This document shows positions 60,172 to 64,000 of a stretch of DNA of 64,000 nt, one piece after another; the stretch's first letter is position 1, and every line of letters starts with the position of its first letter. The notes under the pieces are model-generated. The model ran no database searches. It was not told where the DNA came from and worked only from the letters and a program-made list of their open reading frames with translations. The stretch comes from Porphyrobacter sp. AAP60 (lineage in GTDB: Bacteria > Pseudomonadota > Alphaproteobacteria > Sphingomonadales > Sphingomonadaceae). The position numbers and the translations under genes were made by a program. The DNA is taken from positions 558,001 through 622,000 of the forward strand of contig NZ_LJHV01000008.1 of NCBI RefSeq assembly GCF_001296025.1, in the 5' to 3' direction.

Positions 60172-61596
60172 ATGACCCCGTCCCGCGTGCTGATCGCTCT
60201 TGTCGCTGCTGCCCTTCCGCTGGGCGCTTGTGCAACCACTGCGGAACCCCGTCCGGCACCGGTCGCCCAGCTCGCCGCACCGGCCAAGGCGAAGAACGTG
60301 ATCCTGTTCATCGGCGATGGCATGGGCATCTCCACCATCACCGCGGCGCGCATCTACGAAGCGCAAAAGCGCGGGGAGACGGGCGAGGAAAACAGCCTCA
60401 GCTTCGAAAAATTCCCTAATGTGGCGCTGGTCAAGACCTACAACACCAATGCCCAGGTGCCTGACAGCGCGGGCACGGCGACCGCGATGCATTCCGGGCT
60501 GAAGACGCGGATCGGGGTGCTTGGCATCGGGCCGGACGCCGAGAAAGGCGTGTGCACGGATGCGCTCGCCCACCCGTTGCCCTTGCTGGGCGAAGAGGTG
60601 AAGCAACGCGGTCTCGCGCTCGGTATCGTCACAACCACGCGGCTGACCCACGCCACCCCGGCCAGCGTCGTCACCCGCAGCGCTGACCGCGACTGGGAGG
60701 CCGATAGCAACATCCCCGCCGATCAGCAGGGGCAGGGCTGCAAGGACATCGCACTGCAATTTGCGGAAACGCAGTTCGATGTCGCGCTGGGCGGCGGCAC
60801 TTCGGTGTTCTACGGCAAGGACAAGGAGCGCGCCGGCCGCCGCAGCGAAGCCGCTGCCGATCTGCCCGGTGCATGGGCCGCCAAAAGCGGCGGAACCGTG
60901 GTCAAGACCGCCGCCGAACTGGCTGCCGCGCCGATGGACAAGCCGGTGCTCGGGTTGTTCAATCCCAGCCACCTGACCTACATGGCCGATCGCAAGCCGG
61001 ATTCGCCCGAACCCACTCTCACCGACATGACCGCTACGGCGATCACACGGCTTTCGGCTGACCCTGACGGGTTCTACCTGATGGTCGAAGGCGGGCGCAT
61101 CGATCACGCGCACCACGGCGGACAGGCGGGCTATGCACTGGAGGAGGCGGTCGAGTTTGCCCGCGCGGTGCAATATGCGGTCGACAACACCGATCCGGCT
61201 GAAACGCTGATCATGGTGACGGCCGATCACAGCCACGTGTTCACCATCGCGGGCTACCCGCAGCGCGGCAACGATATCCTCGGGCTGGTGGTGCCGCCCG
61301 CCGGGCGCGGCGAGGATGGCGGGGATGGAACCTCGCCGGTGCTGGCACTGGACGGCAAGCCTTACACCACCCTCGGCTATGCCAATGGCCCCGGGGCGGT
61401 GCGCGGCGAACGGCAGGTGCCCGAAACCGGCATTGCTGCGCGCCAGCAGTCGCTTGTGCCGACCGGCGGCGAAACCCACGCGGGCGAGGATGTCGCCCTG
61501 TTCGCCACCGGCCCCGGCGCGCAGCGCGCACGCGGCGTGATCGAGCAGAACGTGATCTACAACATCATCCGCAAGGCGCTGGGCTGGGAGGAGTAG
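60172..61596 (+). CDS. Alkaline phosphatase, lipoprotein
   Basis: The 474-residue precursor has a lipoprotein signal ending in ALPLGAC (Cys20). The PhoA-type alkaline phosphatase domain has the first metal site ILFIGDGMGISTI, the phosphoserine Ser99 in PDSAGTATAMHSG, THATPASVVT, EGGRIDHAHHGGQAG and TADHSHVFTIAG (metal ligands), and the final His in ETHAGEDVALFATG. It releases phosphate in the periplasm. ATG 60172 has AAGGAG eight bases upstream. A Pho box-like repeat precedes it, and dispersed repeat copy B follows 28 bases after the stop. Confidence 0.94.
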   Translation: MTPSRVLIALVAAALPLGACATTAEPRPAPVAQLAAPAKAKNVILFIGDGMGISTITAARIYEAQKRGETGEENSLSFEKFPNVALVKTYNTNAQVPDSAGTATAMHSGLKTRIGVLGIGPDAEKGVCTDALAHPLPLLGEEVKQRGLALGIVTTTRLTHATPASVVTRSADRDWEADSNIPADQQGQGCKDIALQFAETQFDVALGGGTSVFYGKDKERAGRRSEAAADLPGAWAAKSGGTVVKTAAELAAAPMDKPVLGLFNPSHLTYMADRKPDSPEPTLTDMTATAITRLSADPDGFYLMVEGGRIDHAHHGGQAGYALEEAVEFARAVQYAVDNTDPAETLIMVTADHSHVFTIAGYPQRGNDILGLVVPPAGRGEDGGDGTSPVLALDGKPYTTLGYANGPGAVRGERQVPETGIAARQQSLVPTGGETHAGEDVALFATGPGAQRARGVIEQNVIYNIIRKALGWEE

Positions 61597-61624
61597 TTTA
61601 GAAGGCCGATCTTTGGCGTTATCC

Positions 61625-61720
61625 GGCGGGCGTAGCCACGCCGCAAGGCCGGCCGGCCGCCCGCAGCGATGCGCCCGTAGGGCGCGTGAGCGAGGATTTC
61701 GCAGCGCGGATGCGCTGCGG
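61625..61720 (+). repeat. Three-hairpin dispersed repeat, copy B
   Basis: The three hairpins are GGCGGGC/GCC-A-CGCC with loop GTA (61625-61642), GCGCCC/GGGCGC with loop GTA (61671-61685) and CGCAGCGC/GCGCTGCG with loop GGAT (61700-61719). Linkers CCCGCAGCGATGCG and GTGAGCGAGGAT match copy A at 2661-2757. It lies 28 bases after the alkaline phosphatase stop. Confidence 0.75.
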
Positions 61721-61736
61721 AACACAAATACCCCAA

Positions 61737-61774
61737 ACAAAAACCCTCGACCCGGGGGCGGTGGGTCGAGGGTT
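61737..61774 (-). terminator. Intrinsic terminator, minus strand
   Basis: Read on the minus strand, AACCCTCGACCC and GGGTCGAGGGTT pair over 12 bp, with a 9-base loop, followed by TTTTTGTTT. No coding gene ends just upstream on this strand: lolA stops at 61950, about 175 bases earlier. The stretch between is a candidate small RNA or a long 3' UTR. Confidence 0.75.
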
Positions 61775-61949
61775 CCATGGAGCGTTCGTCACGCTTGTTC
61801 AAGACAGGCCCACTTCGAAGGGTGGGCAACAGGGGGGAAACCTCCCTTCAGCCCGTCTTGCCTTCAATAATTAGCGGTTCGAGCCTTTCACGCAGATGAA
61901 CGCGGGTGAAATTTTGTCGGTTCTATACAACCGTTCGTCGACGTCCGCC
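61775..61949 (-). ncRNA. Candidate small RNA or structured 3' UTR between lolA and the terminator
   Basis: The stretch has no convincing ORF. It contains an outer 9-10 bp stem (CAAGACAGGC at 61800-61809 with GCCCGTCTTG at 61851-61860), an inner hairpin around CCCAC/GTGGG (61809-61826) and a hairpin GGGGGG/CCTCCC (61832-61846), giving a three-way junction before the terminator. No known RNA family is recognised. It may be an sRNA released from the lolA transcript or independently transcribed. Confidence 0.35.
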
Positions 61950-62618
61950 CTATCCCGGACGACGGGTCGAGCGGCGCGGATCCTTGAATGTGAAGGTGCT
62001 ATCAGCCACCGCAACGCCGTAACGCTGGTTTGACAATGCCACGCGGGTGCGGTTGTTCTGGGCATCCAGCGCCACCCAATGGGTCAGCTGGAGGCCGCCG
62101 GGTGCCGCCGCGTTGCGCACGAAGATCATGTTGATCATCCCGAATTCGGGCTTCTTGGGATCGCGCACTTCAACGCTCAGCACATCGGGATTGCCGGTCG
62201 GCACCATCTTGCCGAACCGCTTCACATCCTTCTGCGGATCGAACAGCGCGCCCAGCGGCGAATTGCCGATCGGCCAGCGTTCGACCTGGTTGACCTCGTA
62301 ATCGATCATGTAGAGCGACTTGCCGTTCGAAATGACGAGGAAATCGGCATCCTTGCCGTAATCGAAGCGGATCTTGCCAGGACGCTTCAGCGTCATCACA
62401 CCGCGGATGGTGTTCCCCATCCGGTCGGTCTGGTTGAAATCGGCCTGCATCGTGCTGATTTCGCGCAATGCACCGACCACGCGGTCAAGATCGCCAGCCG
62501 ACTGTGCAGCGAGCGGCGCGGTGACGGATGCGGGCGCGCCGGGAACGAGGCCAAGCGCAAGCGCGCCGGCACCAAGGCCGAGCAACGCTGCGCGAAACGG
62601 GATGTGGAGGTTTTTCAT
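61950..62618 (-). CDS. lolA: LolA-family outer-membrane lipoprotein carrier
   Basis: LolA escorts lipoproteins across the periplasm. The 222-residue precursor has a signal (ALLGLGAGALALGLVPGAPA) and a LolA domain: DLDRVVGALREISTMQADFN, MTLKRPGKIRFDYGKDADFL, then YEVNQVERWPIGNSPLGALF. The C-terminal QRYGVAVADSTFTFKDPR is also typical. ATG 62618 is chosen by the signal peptide, although no strong ribosome site is seen. Confidence 0.9.
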   Translation of the reverse strand: MKNLHIPFRAALLGLGAGALALGLVPGAPASVTAPLAAQSAGDLDRVVGALREISTMQADFNQTDRMGNTIRGVMTLKRPGKIRFDYGKDADFLVISNGKSLYMIDYEVNQVERWPIGNSPLGALFDPQKDVKRFGKMVPTGNPDVLSVEVRDPKKPEFGMINMIFVRNAAAPGGLQLTHWVALDAQNNRTRVALSNQRYGVAVADSTFTFKDPRRSTRRPG

Positions 62619-62702
62619 GCCGGGCGGACTAATGCCGCCGGCTTGAACTGTCGATGAATTATCGCGCCCGCCCTTATACATCAGGGGCGCGGCAAGCCGA
62701 TC

Positions 62703-62870
62703 TTACTTGATCTTGGCTTCCTTGAATTCAACGTGCTTGCGCGCCACCGGGTCATACTTGCGGAAGCTCATCTTCTCGGTGATGTTGCGCGGGTTCTTCT
62801 TGGTCACGTAGAAGAAGCCGGTGCCCTCGCTCGAGACGAGGCGGATCTTGACGGTGGTTGGCTTCGCCAT
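62703..62870 (-). CDS. rpmG: 50S ribosomal protein L33
   Basis: The 55-residue basic ribosomal protein begins [20 protein letters not shown] and ends [18 protein letters not shown]. It has no CXXC pairs, so it is the zinc-independent form. The ATG at 62870 follows AGGAA. It is the only ribosomal protein gene in the window. Confidence 0.97.
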   Translation of the reverse strand: MAKPTTVKIRLVSSEGTGFFYVTKKNPRNITEKMSFRKYDPVARKHVEFKEAKIK

Positions 62871-63023
62871 GGCGGGTTCCTGTAAACTGGGTGGCCCGGC
62901 GAATTGCTGCACGCAGGGCTGAAAAAGCAAATAGCGGCGCGCCCGGAAGGCCCGGCACACCGCCACATGGGCGCGCCATTCGCCGATTCACGGGGAAAAG
63001 TCAAGGCGGGTTGCGCCCGCGCC

Positions 63024-63452
63024 TTACCAGTCCGAACTGCTGGGCCGCCCGCGATTGGCCTTCACCGCGCCGCGCACCTTCTTGGTCTTCAGCCGCGCAG
63101 TCTTGCCGATGCGGTTGAGCCGTGTTTTGGCGCGCCGCTTGGGCACGGTCTGCGCCTCTTCCAGCAGCGCGGTCAGCTTGACACGGGCATCGGCGCGGTT
63201 GGCTTCCTGCGTGCGGTGCGCCTTTGAATTGATGATGAGATCACCGTTCCCCGCCAGTTTCGATCCCGCCAGCGTGCGCAGCCGTGCAAATACCGGCGGG
63301 GACAGGCGCAGGGCGTAGATATTCACCCGCAGCTCAACTTCGGTGGCGACCTTGTTGGCGTTCTGGCCGCCGGGGCCGGAACCAGCGAGGAAGCTTTCCT
63401 CTGCCAGACGCACCGCGCGCGCTGCTAACGGTTCGGGCGCGTCGTCATCCAT
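63024..63452 (-). CDS. arfB: ArfB/YaeJ peptidyl-tRNA hydrolase (ribosome rescue)
   Basis: The 142-residue protein rescues stalled ribosomes. It has the GGQ loop SGPGGQNANKVATEVELRVN and a basic C-terminal tail (KRRAKTRLNRIGKTARLKTK) that would insert in the mRNA channel. NGDLIINSKAHRTQEANRAD is also typical. The start ATG 63452 overlaps the end of the RluA-type gene by eight bases, so the two are coupled. Confidence 0.92.
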   Translation of the reverse strand: MDDDAPEPLAARAVRLAEESFLAGSGPGGQNANKVATEVELRVNIYALRLSPPVFARLRTLAGSKLAGNGDLIINSKAHRTQEANRADARVKLTALLEEAQTVPKRRAKTRLNRIGKTARLKTKKVRGAVKANRGRPSSSDW

Positions 63453-64000
63453 CCATCGCCCCCAGCGCGGCGAAATCGGCTGGCAAGCGCGCGCGGGCTT
63501 TGATCGCGGGTTTACCGGAGCGGGTGACCGTGAGCGATTCGGCGTGGAGCATGGTGCGCTTCGCACCCGCCACCGATCCCGCGCCATAGACCGGATCACC
63601 CAGCAAAGGCGCACCCAAGCCTTTAAGCGCGTGCACCCGCAACTGGTGCGTGCGGCCGGTTTCAGGCCGGAAGCGAATCAGGCTGTGCGGCCCCAGTTCC
63701 TGCACCAGTTCCCAGTGCGAGATGGCAGGCTTGCCCTTCTTGGCGGCGATCATGCGCCAGCCTTTTTCGGCGGAGCTGATCTTGGCGAGCGACAATTCGA
63801 TCGTGCCGCTCGCCTCCGGCGGGTGCCCGGCGAGGATCGCGAGGTAGGTCTTGCCCACCAGCCGTTCCTCGAACGCCTTGTTGAACCGGGCCAGCGCCTT
63901 GGGATTGCGGGCGAGCAGCAGGCAGCCCGATGTGTCGGTGTCCAGCCGGTGAACCGCCACGGGCGGGCGCTGGAAGCCCAGCTTCAGCTGTTCGAGATGA
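63445..64000 (-). CDS. RluA-family pseudouridine synthase (partial; 5' end beyond right edge)
   Basis: The 184 codons present are the C-terminal two-thirds of an RluA-type rRNA or tRNA pseudouridine synthase. The catalytic Asp is in VAVHRLDTDTSGCLLLARN, a hallmark of RluA-type active sites. FEERLVGKTYLAILAG, PETGRTHQLRVHALKGLGAP and GDPVYGAGS follow. The start is outside the window. Which position it modifies (RluA, RluC or RluD type) cannot be decided. It overlaps arfB. Confidence 0.9.
   Translation of the reverse strand, partial: HLEQLKLGFQRPPVAVHRLDTDTSGCLLLARNPKALARFNKAFEERLVGKTYLAILAGHPPEASGTIELSLAKISSAEKGWRMIAAKKGKPAISHWELVQELGPHSLIRFRPETGRTHQLRVHALKGLGAPLLGDPVYGAGSVAGAKRTMLHAESLTVTRSGKPAIKARARLPADFAALGAMDG

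Noticed and set aside
1..64000. tRNA, rRNA, prophage, transposase or restriction-modification genes
   Set aside because: None were recognised on reading the coding frames and gaps; short or degenerate elements could still be missed.

Overview
The window is GC-rich and densely packed, with short gaps, many ATGA/GTGA stop-start overlaps and long antisense open frames that are only shadows of real genes. It looks like an alphaproteobacterium of the order Sphingomonadales, most likely an Erythrobacteraceae-type organism. The basis is gene content: a sufB-sufC-sufD-sufS-sufT-sufA operon under an IscR-like Rrf2 regulator, a DUF3576-leuS-lptE-holA operon, lptC-lptA beside an RNase D, a long GTP cyclohydrolase II with a degenerate N-terminal domain, PHB metabolism genes, and small dispersed palindromic repeats. 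No rRNA, tRNA, CRISPR array, prophage, transposase or insertion sequence was seen.

Layout. 1-6.4 kb: xseA (runs off the left edge) and purD divide outward from one shared CATG; then a lipoprotein cytochrome c, a PfkB-family adenosine-type kinase, an EI24-type membrane protein with a coupled lipoprotein, and two conserved proteins of unknown function. 6.4-13.8 kb: the minus-strand suf operon (rrf2, sufB, a Cys-motif protein, a DUF559-like protein, an exported protein, sufC, a second exported protein, sufD, sufS, sufT, sufA), coupled by overlapping stop/start codons. 13.8-15.8 kb: two AraC regulators, the second preceded by a UUCG-capped terminator. 16-25 kb: pyrD, ggt, a long-chain acyl-CoA synthetase, a HEPN-like small protein, an FMN reductase, a membrane-anchored LuxR-HTH/DUF4019 protein, phaB and an outer-membrane protein.

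25-29.7 kb: DUF3576 lipoprotein, leuS, lptE, holA. 29.7-33 kb: an exopolysaccharide priming glycosyltransferase facing lptA-lptC-rnd. 33-38 kb: a secreted protein, ung, a GMC oxidoreductase with a ferredoxin-like cysteine motif, and phaZ. 38-45.8 kb: an ABC exporter, an M13 metallopeptidase, uppP, small membrane/acidic lipoproteins, phhA and ppk2. 45.8-50.7 kb: a minus-strand acyl-CoA catabolic cluster (acyl-CoA dehydrogenase, CaiB-type CoA transferase, thiolase, MaoC-like dehydratase) interspersed with three different palindromic repeats. 50.8-58 kb: small lipoproteins, a beta-helix protein, a NarL/NarX-type two-component pair, and a run of four exported proteins of unknown role (a 50-residue peptide, a Cys-rich glycine-zipper protein, a tandem CopC-like protein and an SH3-like protein). 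58-64 kb: ribA, xth, an alkaline phosphatase with a candidate Pho box, lolA, rpmG, arfB and an RluA-type pseudouridine synthase running off the right edge.

The most unusual content is (i) exported and nuclease-like genes of unknown role embedded in the suf operon, (ii) a three-hairpin dispersed repeat whose stems change in a compensatory way between two copies 59 kb apart, (iii) two non-coding stretches ending in strong minus-strand terminators (before an AraC gene and after lolA), and (iv) the exported-protein run next to the two-component pair. All functional claims come from reading motifs and context; no database search was run.
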